Of a DNA stretch of 56,365 nucleotides, positions 34,101 to 42,244 are shown one piece after another (position 1 is the first letter of the stretch; each line of letters opens with the position of its first letter). The notes under the pieces were generated by a model. That model was not told the origin of the DNA. It did not search any database and saw only the letters and a list, made by a program, of their open reading frames with translations. The translations under genes were made by a program, and so were the position numbers. Source of the DNA: an uncultured Prevotellaceae bacterium (GTDB lineage: Bacteria; Bacteroidota; Bacteroidia; Bacteroidales; Bacteroidaceae); the NCBI GenBank assembly GCA_947169245.1, contig CAMVPA010000023.1, positions 1 through 56,365 on the forward strand, in the 5' to 3' direction.

Positions 34101-37100
34101 ATGAAACACAGATTGACGTTTTTGCTGAGTTTTCTGCTGACAACCGTTGTGGCTATGGCCGCACAGGTGAGCAGAGAAAAAGCACAGTCGACGGCCGAGC
34201 AGTTCATGGCTGCCCGTTATGCCTCCGCCCGCGGTGGCGTCTTCCACAGCCGCGTCCGCATGGTGGTTGCCGAGCGTGCCTACTATGTGTTTAACGTGGG
34301 CGAGTCCGAGGGCTTCGTCATCGTCAGCCGCGACGACCGCGCCCCCGCCATCCTCGGCTACAGCGACGAGGGGTTCTACAACCCGCTGGGCTCGCCCGAC
34401 AACATGGAGGCGTTCCTCCAGGGCTATGCCGACGAGATAGGCCAGCTCCCGGCCACGGCCAACGCCAGGGCCGCAGCGCCCAAGAGGGTCGTGCGCAACA
34501 GCATCAGCCCGCTGCTGACCACGCTGTGGAAGCAGGGTTCTCCCTACAACGACCAGTGTCCTACGGTAGGCGGCCAGCGTGCCGTCACCGGCTGTGTGGC
34601 CACGGCGCTGGCCCAGGTGATGAACTACCACCAGTACCCGATAGCCGCCACGAAGGCCGTCGGCAGCCTGGCGTCCACAACGTTCGACTGGAACAAGATG
34701 CACGACAGCTACAAGGCGGGCGACGACGCCAGCGAGGTGGCCAAGCTGATGCACTACTGCGGTGTGGCGGTCCAGATGAACTATGGCGCCGACGCGTCGA
34801 GCGCTGCCAGCGAGAAGACCGTCACGGCGCTGATTGACTATTTCGACTACGACGCCGGAGCCAAGTATGTCAAGCGCAGCGGCTTCGGCTATACCGACTG
34901 GGTGGCACTGCTCTACAACGAGCTGGCCAGCCAGCGTCCCGTACTCATGGGCGGCCAGTCGACGGGCGGCGGCCATGCCTTCGTCTGCGACGGCTACGAC
35001 GAGGAGGACTTCTTCCACATCAACTGGGGATGGGGCGGACTGAGCAACGGCTACTTCCGCCTGTCGAACCTCGCGCCCGACACCCAGGGCACCGGCGGCA
35101 GCACCACGTCTGACGGCTACAACCTGGACCTCGGCGCAGCCGTAGGCGTGCAGCCCAACAAGGGCACGGTGCTCGGCACCGTATGCCTGACCACCACCGA
35201 GGTCAAGTGGGGTGAGGGCAGCCAGTACTATGCCTGGACGAAGATGTCGAACGGCAACTTCCAGATATTCCCCATCTTCAGCTTCACTAACGACACGGGC
35301 CGCGACGGCAGCTTCCGCTACGGCATGCGCCTGCTGAAGGACGACGCCACGGTGGCCGACTTCCTGCTTCAGGACAAGTTCACGACGATCCCGAACGGCA
35401 CCACGAAGATTACGGGCTCGACCATACAGTTTGGCAACGGTCTGGCCGACGGCACCTACCGTCTGATTGGTATCTACCAGGCCAGCGGGGGCGACTGGAC
35501 AGCCTGTGAGGATGCCGACAAGCGCTACATCGAGTGCGTCATCAGCGGCAGCGACCTGACGGCGGAAATCAAGAATCTGGGCGGTGAGAAGCCCGTCCTC
35601 TCGGTAACCGGCATCACGGGCACCGACGGCCTGTCGTACTACATGCCGCAGGACGTCACCGTGACACTGGCTAACAGCGGCGACGGCGACTTCAACGGCG
35701 ACATCACCCTGGAGCTGATCAGCGGCTACACCGTCTACCAGAAGCTGGGCGGCGCCGTGGCCGACATCCCTGCCGGCGAGTCGCGCAGCATCACTGTCAC
35801 CATCAGTCCCGTGCGTACAGGCAGCTTCGAGCTCGCCGTGGTGCAGGGCTTCTTCCTCGATGGCGATGTGCTGGGCACCAAGCCCGTGAGCATCTCAGCC
35901 CCGTCGGGCAATGTGAACATCGCCATGTCGGACTACAAGAACAACAATACGGGCAAAATCATCTACGGCAACACGTTCAAGGCAAGCATCACGGCTGCGA
36001 ACAGCGGCAGCGACTATAAGTACGGCTTCACGGCCAAGCTCTATAAGTCGACAGGCGGCGGCAGCGGTACGCTGGCCTACGAGAAGACCGACAACACGGT
36101 GCTTCCCGCCGGCGCTACGCAGACCTACGACTTCGAGTTCCCCGACCTGGAGTATGGCGAGGAGTACTTCTGCTACGTAGGCTACTACACCTTCAGCGGT
36201 AACACGCGTACCTATCACAATACCGGCGGCTTTGCCTACACCATGGCCCACGGCTTCGTGACCATCGACGCCGACGGCACCGTGACGGCTGAGGCACCGG
36301 CAGCCAGCGTGACCATTCCCGGCAATGCCATTGCCGTCGACCTGCGTGGACAGGATGTCGTCGCCACCGTGACGCCCAACGACAACCCGAACTGCCTCTA
36401 TCTGCTCGACGAGGGGGCAGCAGTGCCTGCCGGCATCGAGGGCATGAACATTGTCAAGGGCAGCACGGCCGAGACCATCGTCCTGACCGACGGCAAGGAC
36501 TTCGTGGCGCCCGAGCCGTTCACGGCAGCGACGGTCAGCTACTCGCGCACCTTCGCGACGGGCTCCGATGGCCACGGCGGCTGGACGACACTGGTCGTCC
36601 CCTTCGATGTCGACAAGGTGACGGTCGACGGCGTGGAGAAGCAGTGGCTCCAGAGTGCTACCGACACCGGCAAGCACTTCTGGGTGAAGAAGCTGGTCAG
36701 CGACGACACGGGCTCGGTGACCTTCGAAGACACTGAGAAGATAGAGGCCAACACACCGTATCTCATCGCCGTGCCCGACAACACGTGGGGCGACGAATGG
36801 GACCTGAGCGGCAAGACGCTCGTGTTTACGGGCTACGACAAGACCGTCAGCACGGAGAAAGCCGTCGTTTCGGGCGACTGCTACCGCTTCTCGGGTACGA
36901 CCAGGAGCCTCGTGCTGACTGCTGCCTACGCCGTCAACGCCGGCGGCACGGCCTTTGAGCGCGGCGACGTGACGGTCGACCCCTTCCGTGCCTGCTTCAC
37001 GCCTTACTCAGCCACCAACGCCGTTGATGTCCTCCAGATCAATCTGACGGCCAGCATCCCGACGGCAGTCAGCACACTGCCTGCGGAACGGCGTGACGAT

Positions 37101-37190
37101 GCTGTCTACACCCTCGACGGACGCCGCGTGTCAGTAGCCGACATGATGAAGGGTGTCTTTATTAAGAACGGTAAAAAGTTTGTCAGGTAA
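34101..37190 (+). CDS. Secreted C10 family (streptopain-like) cysteine protease
   Basis: A 1029-residue secreted protease of MEROPS family C10, the group of streptococcal SpeB and Prevotella interpain A. Signal peptide about 1-20 (ending VAMAA). The prodomain has VFNVGESEGFVIVSRDDRAP. The catalytic Cys165 is in VTGCVATALAQVMNYHQYP and His292 in GGHAFVCDGYDEEDFFHINW, with the expected WGWGG loop. Residues about 380-990 are beta-sandwich/Ig-like domains of unknown partner. The C-terminus YTLDGRRVSVADMMKGVFIK followed by NGKKFVR matches the tail on the two other large secreted proteins. It has its own promoter and is followed by a perfect terminator at 37229-37259. Monocistronic. Confidence 0.93.
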   Translation: MKHRLTFLLSFLLTTVVAMAAQVSREKAQSTAEQFMAARYASARGGVFHSRVRMVVAERAYYVFNVGESEGFVIVSRDDRAPAILGYSDEGFYNPLGSPDNMEAFLQGYADEIGQLPATANARAAAPKRVVRNSISPLLTTLWKQGSPYNDQCPTVGGQRAVTGCVATALAQVMNYHQYPIAATKAVGSLASTTFDWNKMHDSYKAGDDASEVAKLMHYCGVAVQMNYGADASSAASEKTVTALIDYFDYDAGAKYVKRSGFGYTDWVALLYNELASQRPVLMGGQSTGGGHAFVCDGYDEEDFFHINWGWGGLSNGYFRLSNLAPDTQGTGGSTTSDGYNLDLGAAVGVQPNKGTVLGTVCLTTTEVKWGEGSQYYAWTKMSNGNFQIFPIFSFTNDTGRDGSFRYGMRLLKDDATVADFLLQDKFTTIPNGTTKITGSTIQFGNGLADGTYRLIGIYQASGGDWTACEDADKRYIECVISGSDLTAEIKNLGGEKPVLSVTGITGTDGLSYYMPQDVTVTLANSGDGDFNGDITLELISGYTVYQKLGGAVADIPAGESRSITVTISPVRTGSFELAVVQGFFLDGDVLGTKPVSISAPSGNVNIAMSDYKNNNTGKIIYGNTFKASITAANSGSDYKYGFTAKLYKSTGGGSGTLAYEKTDNTVLPAGATQTYDFEFPDLEYGEEYFCYVGYYTFSGNTRTYHNTGGFAYTMAHGFVTIDADGTVTAEAPAASVTIPGNAIAVDLRGQDVVATVTPNDNPNCLYLLDEGAAVPAGIEGMNIVKGSTAETIVLTDGKDFVAPEPFTAATVSYSRTFATGSDGHGGWTTLVVPFDVDKVTVDGVEKQWLQSATDTGKHFWVKKLVSDDTGSVTFEDTEKIEANTPYLIAVPDNTWGDEWDLSGKTLVFTGYDKTVSTEKAVVSGDCYRFSGTTRSLVLTAAYAVNAGGTAFERGDVTVDPFRACFTPYSATNAVDVLQINLTASIPTAVSTLPAERRDDAVYTLDGRRVSVADMMKGVFIKNGKKFVR

Positions 37191-37228
37191 CCCATTGATA
37201 GCTTCTGCCGCGGCTCCGTCACGTTTCA

Positions 37229-37259
37229 TCGCCGGGAAAATTTTCCCGGCGATTTTTTT
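37229..37259 (+). terminator. Rho-independent terminator after the C10 protease
   Basis: A perfect palindrome, TCGCCGGGAAAA with TTTTCCCGGCGA (37229-37252), is followed by seven T. The T-run also supplies the -33 region of the next promoter. Confidence 0.9.
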
Positions 37260-37288
37260 GGTGCTTTGGCGAATAATGTGTAACTTTG
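37257..37288 (+). promoter_or_regulatory. Promoter for the MerR-type gene
   Basis: TTTG at 37257-37260 and TAACTTTG at 37281-37288, 20 nt apart, with the -33 box inside the T-run of the preceding terminator. The start ATG 37311 follows 22 nt later. Confidence 0.75.
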
Positions 37289-37310
37289 CGCTGTCAACAA
37301 CAATGAGGCT

Positions 37311-37658
37311 ATGGCACTGAACGAGTATAAACCACAGAAGCTGTACTACAGCATCAAGGAGGTGGCCGAGATGTTCGGCCTGAACGAGAGTACGCTGCGC
37401 TACTGGGAGACGGAGTTCCCCTTCCTGAAACCCAAGACCAGCGGGCCGGCGAAGATACGCCAGTATCAGGAGAAGGACATTGAGCAGCTGCGCACCATCC
37501 ACAATCTGGTGAAGGTGCGGGGCTTCAAGCTGGCCGCTGCCAAGAAGATGATCAACGCCAACCGCAAGGGCGTCGACATGAAGACCGAGGTGCTCTCGCG
37601 GCTCATCGCCGTGCGCGACGACCTGCAGGCGCTGAGGAAGCAGCTGGACTATGTGTAA
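37311..37658 (+). CDS. MerR-family transcriptional regulator
   Basis: A 115-residue MerR-type regulator. The winged helix-turn-helix reads YSIKEVAEMFGLNESTLRYW (about residues 13-32), and RQYQEKDIEQLRTIHNLVK is the second half of the domain. A short C-terminal coiled coil (residues 85-113) would mediate dimerisation. No effector-binding Cys or larger ligand domain is present. This short form is common in Bacteroidota next to M23 peptidase or metabolic genes; target unknown. Its stop overlaps the start of the alpha/beta hydrolase gene by 8 nt (ATGTGTAA), so the two are translationally coupled and the hydrolase may be in its regulon. Confidence 0.9.
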   Translation: MALNEYKPQKLYYSIKEVAEMFGLNESTLRYWETEFPFLKPKTSGPAKIRQYQEKDIEQLRTIHNLVKVRGFKLAAAKKMINANRKGVDMKTEVLSRLIAVRDDLQALRKQLDYV

Positions 37659-38862
37659 GTTTCGAGGAACGTCTCGAGGTGCGAGGTTAGTGATCGCACT
37701 GTTGTTGATACTCTTCGCCCCCGCACTATTCTCGTACCTCGTACCTCGCACCTCGCACCTCGAAGCAAATGCGCAGAAGCGGGCGAAGTACGAGTTCCAG
37801 CGCAACCTCCCCGTCTATGCCGACTCATTGCTGAAAGACCTCACTTACCCTATGGCTTGGGGCAACAGCCCCATCACCGACTTCGACGAGTGGCGCCAGG
37901 CCGCCCGCCAGAAGGTGTTCGACTGTATGCTGACACCGCCACCGGCCCCCTCCAAACCTCTCTTTACGCTACTTGCCGAAGAGCAGCGCGACGGCTACCG
38001 GGCGCTGAAGATTGAGATACGCCTGAGCCGCTACTACACGGTGCCGGCCTACGTCCTCATCCCCGACGGCAAGGGGCCTTTCCCTGCCGTCAACGCCCTG
38101 CACGACCACGGTGCCCACCTCTTCATCGGTAAGGAGAAGATGATACGTCCGCTGGCCTGCGAGGACACAACGGTCATCAACGATGCCGACAAGTGGGCGG
38201 CACAGCTCTACGAGGGCCAGTTTGTGGGCGACTACCTGGCTAAGAATGGTTACGTGGTGTTCTCCGCCGACGCGCCCATGTGGGGCGAGCGCGGACAGAA
38301 GGAGGGACCGCGGCGCGACCGCTACGACATGATTGCCGGCAACATGATGATGTACGGCATCGACCTCTCGGCCTATATGACCTACGACGACATCGCTGGT
38401 ACGGAGTTCCTGGCCTCGCTGCCCGAGGTCAACGCCAGCCGCATCGGCTGCATGGGCTGCTCGATGGGTGCCTACCGCGCGTGGATGCTCTCGGCACTCT
38501 CCGACCGCATCAAGGCCGGTGCCGCCATCTGCTGGATGACCACCACGGCCGACCAGATGTCGTTCAAGTACGACAGGACGGAGAATGGCGGCTTTGCCAA
38601 CTGCTTCCCGGGACTGCGCCGCTGGCTCGACTACCCCCACGTGGCCTCGATGGCCTGTCCCAAGGCCATGCTCTTCATCAACGGCTCGCAGGACAAGCTG
38701 TTCCGCGAAGATGGCGTGCGCGATGCCTTTGCCACCATGCACGACGTCTGGCACTCACAGGGTGCCGACTCCATGTTGGAGACGGAGCTGTGGGACATGC
38801 CCCACAGCTGTCCGCTCAGGGCGCAGCAGCGCGTGCTGGAGTTCTTTAAGAAAAGGCTCTGA
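37651..38862 (+). CDS. Secreted alpha/beta hydrolase (dienelactone hydrolase-like esterase)
   Basis: A 403-residue exported alpha/beta hydrolase, closest in pattern to the abhydrolase_7/acetyl-xylan-esterase-like proteins of gut Bacteroidota. The nucleophile elbow is GCSMG (about residues 271-275); LHDHGAH is the oxyanion-hole region and the late HS in WDMPHSCPLRAQQ is the likely catalytic His, with Asp in INGSQDKLF. The signal peptide is odd: its hydrophobic core VIALLLILFAPALF lies between peptides FRGTSRGAR and LVPRTSHLE, both encoded by cgaggtg/cacctcg repeat arms. The start overlaps the MerR stop. A pectinesterase gene is convergent downstream, consistent with a plant polysaccharide role, but substrate is inferred. 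Confidence 0.82.
   Translation: MCKFRGTSRGARLVIALLLILFAPALFSYLVPRTSHLEANAQKRAKYEFQRNLPVYADSLLKDLTYPMAWGNSPITDFDEWRQAARQKVFDCMLTPPPAPSKPLFTLLAEEQRDGYRALKIEIRLSRYYTVPAYVLIPDGKGPFPAVNALHDHGAHLFIGKEKMIRPLACEDTTVINDADKWAAQLYEGQFVGDYLAKNGYVVFSADAPMWGERGQKEGPRRDRYDMIAGNMMMYGIDLSAYMTYDDIAGTEFLASLPEVNASRIGCMGCSMGAYRAWMLSALSDRIKAGAAICWMTTTADQMSFKYDRTENGGFANCFPGLRRWLDYPHVASMACPKAMLFINGSQDKLFREDGVRDAFATMHDVWHSQGADSMLETELWDMPHSCPLRAQQRVLEFFKKRL
37660..37765. repeat. Inverted cgaggtg / cacctcg repeat arms around the hydrolase signal-peptide core
   Basis: tcgaggaacgtctcgaggtg (about 37664-37683) and the tandem run cctcgtacctcgcacctcg (about 37734-37762) are inverted relatives flanking about 50 bp that encode the hydrophobic core of the signal peptide. 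Confidence 0.7.
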
Positions 38863-38867
38863 GGGCG

Positions 38868-38914
38868 CTTTTCGAAATGTCGGGATTTCGAGATGCCGTT
38901 ATTTCGAGATGCCG
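38868..38914. repeat. Tandem atttcgagatgccgtt repeat at a convergent junction
   Basis: About three units of gatttcgagatgccgtt lie between the alpha/beta hydrolase and the pectinesterase stops. It is another short repeat type and replaces a recognisable terminator. Confidence 0.6.
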
Positions 38915-39934
38915 TTATTTCGGCATCCACTCACTCTTCTGACTGAACACGCGCTCTTGGGTAACCTGCTGAGCTTCCTTCTTCGTGAGCTGACGGCTCC
39001 AGCCGACGCGGGCGTCGGTCTTGGCGCCCTCGCCGCGGTTGTTGTACTCCAGGTAGCGGGCAGTCTGCTCGCGCTCTTTCTGCCAGTGGTGCCAGCCCTC
39101 GGGACGAATCTGCTTGGGCAGGTCGCAGTTCATGAAGAGCGTGTAGCCATAGTCGCGCCAAGGGCGACCCAGATAGATTTTATCGGCGCTGGGGGCTGCC
39201 GTCACCGTGCAGTTGTTGAAGACGTAGCCGTAGGCGGCGTCCTGCGGTGTTGAGGCGGCAGTGATGTAGCTGTTGATCTTGCAGTAGATGGTGCAGTGCT
39301 CGAACCACGCCGTCGACGGGCCGAAGATGAAGTCTGTCGTTCCCTCGATGTAGCAGTCGCGGAACAGCAGGCGGGTGTAGGGCATGCCCGTATAGACGGT
39401 GTCCTGATTGCCTAAGAAACGACAGTTGACGAACAGCAGACGGTCGCCCTGCGTGTGGAGCGCCACGGCCTGTCCCAGACGGGCGGCGTTGTTCTCGATG
39501 GTGATGTTCTTGAAGGTGATGTCGTTGGCATCGACCCTGACGGTGAACGAGCGGAATGTGCCCAGCTTGGGACGGTCGCCCATGGCCAGCAGCTGCTCTT
39601 TCACCTCTTTGGGCCAGAAGCTGCCGTCCATCGTGATGTTGGCATGGTCGTCGTAGGTGATGATGGTCTGGTCGCGGTCCTCACCGCAAATCTCGACGTT
39701 CTGGAGCCACTGGGGGACGATGACCTTCTCCTTGTAGGTGCCGCGCTTGACGAAGATGACCTTGTGGTAGTCCATGAAGGCGCGGCACACCTCGATGGCC
39801 TCAGTGACGGTACGGAACTGTCCAGTGCCGTCGCGGCTGACGACGATGGTGTCGGGGTTGTCGTAGTTGTTGGCGGCATGGATACCGCAGCACACCCCGC
39901 AGAGGGTGATGATAGTAGTAAGTAGTCTGTTCAT
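38915..39934 (-). CDS. Pectinesterase (CE8)
   Basis: A 339-residue exported pectin methylesterase of carbohydrate esterase family 8, which removes methyl groups from homogalacturonan. The signal peptide is about 1-20 (ending CGIHA). Parallel beta-helix motifs are complete: GQFRTVTEAI, QAVALHTQGDRL, GNQDTVYTG (Asp), GTTDFIFG (Asp), YLGRPWRDYGY (Arg). The C-terminus has WSRQLTKKEAQQVTQERVF, normal for the family. It starts only 9 nt after the relA/spoT stop, so it appears to be the last gene of the parA-parB-mltD-relA transcript, an unexpected partner. Confidence 0.93.
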   Translation of the reverse strand: MNRLLTTIITLCGVCCGIHAANNYDNPDTIVVSRDGTGQFRTVTEAIEVCRAFMDYHKVIFVKRGTYKEKVIVPQWLQNVEICGEDRDQTIITYDDHANITMDGSFWPKEVKEQLLAMGDRPKLGTFRSFTVRVDANDITFKNITIENNAARLGQAVALHTQGDRLLFVNCRFLGNQDTVYTGMPYTRLLFRDCYIEGTTDFIFGPSTAWFEHCTIYCKINSYITAASTPQDAAYGYVFNNCTVTAAPSADKIYLGRPWRDYGYTLFMNCDLPKQIRPEGWHHWQKEREQTARYLEYNNRGEGAKTDARVGWSRQLTKKEAQQVTQERVFSQKSEWMPK

Positions 39935-39943
39935 TGTAGTAGT

Positions 39944-42208
39944 TTATAGAATTTGTGAAATCTCTTTCAGGTCGGGCACCGTCTTCAGGTTGTCGATGAT
40001 GGTCTTCACGTCGTCGCGGTCGTGGACACGTATCTCCAGGGTACCTTCGAAAATGTCATCCTCGCAGGTGATGAGCACCTTGTGGATGTTGACATTCATC
40101 TGTGACGAGATGACCTGTGTCACCTCGTTGAGCAGGCCTATGCGGTCGATGCCGCTGATGTGGATGGTGGCGTCGAAGAAGAGCCGCTTGTGCATGTCCC
40201 ACTTCGCGTCGAGGATGCGGTTGCCGTAGCTCGTCTTCAGCTTGGCGGCCACAGGGCAGGAGCGCTTGTGGATCTCTATCTGGTTCTTGTTGTCGATGTA
40301 GCCCAGGATGTCGTCGCCGGGTATGGGGTGACAGCACGTCGGGAACTTATACTGGCGGATGGTGTCCTCGCTGATGAAGATGGGTTTCTTGCGATTGAAC
40401 TTCTCGGGGACGATGAAGAGCTCGGGCTCCTCGTCATCCTTCTTCTTGGCCTTGACGAAAGGCACGTACTTACGCCAGCCGCCGTTGTCGTCCTTCTTCT
40501 TGTTCTTGCCCTTCAGCTCGTCGACGTCCTTCTCGCCCAGTAGCACGGTCTTCTCGCCTAAGGCCAGGAAGAACTCGTCGCGGCGATGGTAATCGTGGTA
40601 CTCGGCCAACTGGTCGATGACAGCCACCGTCGGCTCAAAGCCCTGTTTCTGTAGCCAGGCGTTAAGCAGCTCCTCACCCTGCTTCTGCGACTCACGGTTG
40701 GCACGGCGGAGGATGGACTGTATCTTCGACTTGGCCTTGGCTGTGGAGACGAAGTTGACCCAGGCCGGCTGGACGTGCTGCGACTTGGACATGAGAATCT
40801 CCACCTGGTCGCCGCTCTGCAGCTTGTGGCTCAGCGGCACCAGCTTGTGGTTGACCTTGGCACCGATACAATGGCTGCCGAGGAAGGTGTGGATGTTGAA
40901 GGCGAAGTCGAGGGCCGTACAGCCGGCAGGCATGGTCTTGATCTCGCCTTTCGGGGTGAATACGAATATCTCTGATGCAAAGAGGTTCAGCTTGATGGCG
41001 TCGAGGAAGTCCATGGCATCGGGCTGCGGGTCGTCGAGAATCTCCTTGATGGTACGGAGCCACTCGTTCAGCTCGCCTTCGTCCTCGGTGTATTCATCGT
41101 CTTCCTCACCCTCCTTGTACTTCCAGTGGGCGGCCAGTCCCTGCTCGGCCACCTCGTCCATGCGGTCGCTGCGTATCTGTACTTCTATCCAGCGCCCCTG
41201 CTTTGACATCAGCGTGACGTGCAGCGCCTGATAACCGTTGGCCTTGGGGTGGCTGAGCCAGTCGCGCAGACGGTCGGGGTGGGCTGTGTAGATTTTCGAC
41301 AGTTCGACGTAGATGTTGAAGCACTCGTTGACCTCCTCATCACGATTCTTGGGGGTGAAGATGATGCGCACGGCAAGGATGTCGTAGATGTCTTCGAACG
41401 TCACATGCTTGTTCTGCATCTTGCTCCAGATGGAGTAGGGGGTCTTGACGCGCTCCTTGATGTGGTAGTTGAGGCCAAGACGCTTCAGCGCGTCCTCGAT
41501 GGGACCCGTGAACTGGTCGAAGAGCTCATGACGGGAGGCTTGTGTCGAAGCCAGCTTCTTCTGGATGGTGGCATACTCCTCAGGGTGCTCGAAGCGGAAG
41601 CTGAGGTTCTCGAGTTCCGACTTGATCTTGTTCAGACCCAGGCGGTTAGCCAGCGGTGCGTAGATGTAGAGCGTCTCGCCGGCAATCTTGTACTGCTTGT
41701 TGGCGGGCTGCGACTCCAGGGTGCGCATGTTGTGCAGACGGTCGGCAATCTTGATGAGGATGACGCGGATGTCGTCGCTCATCGTCAGCAGCAGTTTCTT
41801 GAAGTTCTCGGCCTGGGCCGAGGCCTGCTCGCCGAAGATGCCGCCGGAAATCTTCGTCAGTCCGTCGACAATCTGCGCTATCTTCGGCCCGAAGATGTTC
41901 GAGATGTCCTCGACGGTGTAGTCGGTGTCCTCGACGACGTCGTGGAGCAGTGCCGAACAGATGCTCGTCGAGCCGAGGCCAATCTCGGAACAGGCTATCT
42001 GGGCGACAGCGATGGGGTGCATGATATAGGGCTCGCCCGACAGTCGGCGCACACCCTTGTGAGCCTGGCGTGCAAAGTTGAACGCCTTGGTAATAAGGTC
42101 TACCTTCTTGCGGTGACGTGACGACATGTAGTCGTCGAGAAGATGTTGAAACGCGTCATTGATAAGCTGGTCGTCAGCTTGTTCCTGGGTTCTGAGGTCG
42201 TCGTCCAT
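39944..42208 (-). CDS. relA/spoT: Bifunctional (p)ppGpp synthetase/hydrolase
   Basis: A 754-residue RelA/SpoT homologue that makes and degrades the alarmone (p)ppGpp. The HD hydrolase domain is intact (ALLHDVVEDTDYT about residues 88-100; KIADRLHNMRTL about 157-168), as is the synthetase domain (DILAVRIIFTP, ANGYQALHVTL, EVQIRSDRMDEVAEQG). A TGS domain (FVFTPKGEIKTMPAG) and a C-terminal ACT domain (IHISGIDRIGLLNEVTQVIS) follow. Length and motifs are those of the usual bifunctional Bacteroidota enzyme. It follows the lytic transglycosylase gene by 36 nt and precedes the pectinesterase by 9 nt. Confidence 0.96.
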   Translation of the reverse strand: MDDDLRTQEQADDQLINDAFQHLLDDYMSSRHRKKVDLITKAFNFARQAHKGVRRLSGEPYIMHPIAVAQIACSEIGLGSTSICSALLHDVVEDTDYTVEDISNIFGPKIAQIVDGLTKISGGIFGEQASAQAENFKKLLLTMSDDIRVILIKIADRLHNMRTLESQPANKQYKIAGETLYIYAPLANRLGLNKIKSELENLSFRFEHPEEYATIQKKLASTQASRHELFDQFTGPIEDALKRLGLNYHIKERVKTPYSIWSKMQNKHVTFEDIYDILAVRIIFTPKNRDEEVNECFNIYVELSKIYTAHPDRLRDWLSHPKANGYQALHVTLMSKQGRWIEVQIRSDRMDEVAEQGLAAHWKYKEGEEDDEYTEDEGELNEWLRTIKEILDDPQPDAMDFLDAIKLNLFASEIFVFTPKGEIKTMPAGCTALDFAFNIHTFLGSHCIGAKVNHKLVPLSHKLQSGDQVEILMSKSQHVQPAWVNFVSTAKAKSKIQSILRRANRESQKQGEELLNAWLQKQGFEPTVAVIDQLAEYHDYHRRDEFFLALGEKTVLLGEKDVDELKGKNKKKDDNGGWRKYVPFVKAKKKDDEEPELFIVPEKFNRKKPIFISEDTIRQYKFPTCCHPIPGDDILGYIDNKNQIEIHKRSCPVAAKLKTSYGNRILDAKWDMHKRLFFDATIHISGIDRIGLLNEVTQVISSQMNVNIHKVLITCEDDIFEGTLEIRVHDRDDVKTIIDNLKTVPDLKEISQIL

Positions 42209-42244
42209 AGTTTGTCCTCCTGTTACACCTTATTAATATATAGA

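Noticed and set aside
34053..35018. Long minus-strand ORF (321 aa) opposite the C10 protease
   Set aside because: It is antisense to a protease with intact catalytic motifs, has no family resemblance and is explained by GC-rich codon use leaving the opposite frame open.
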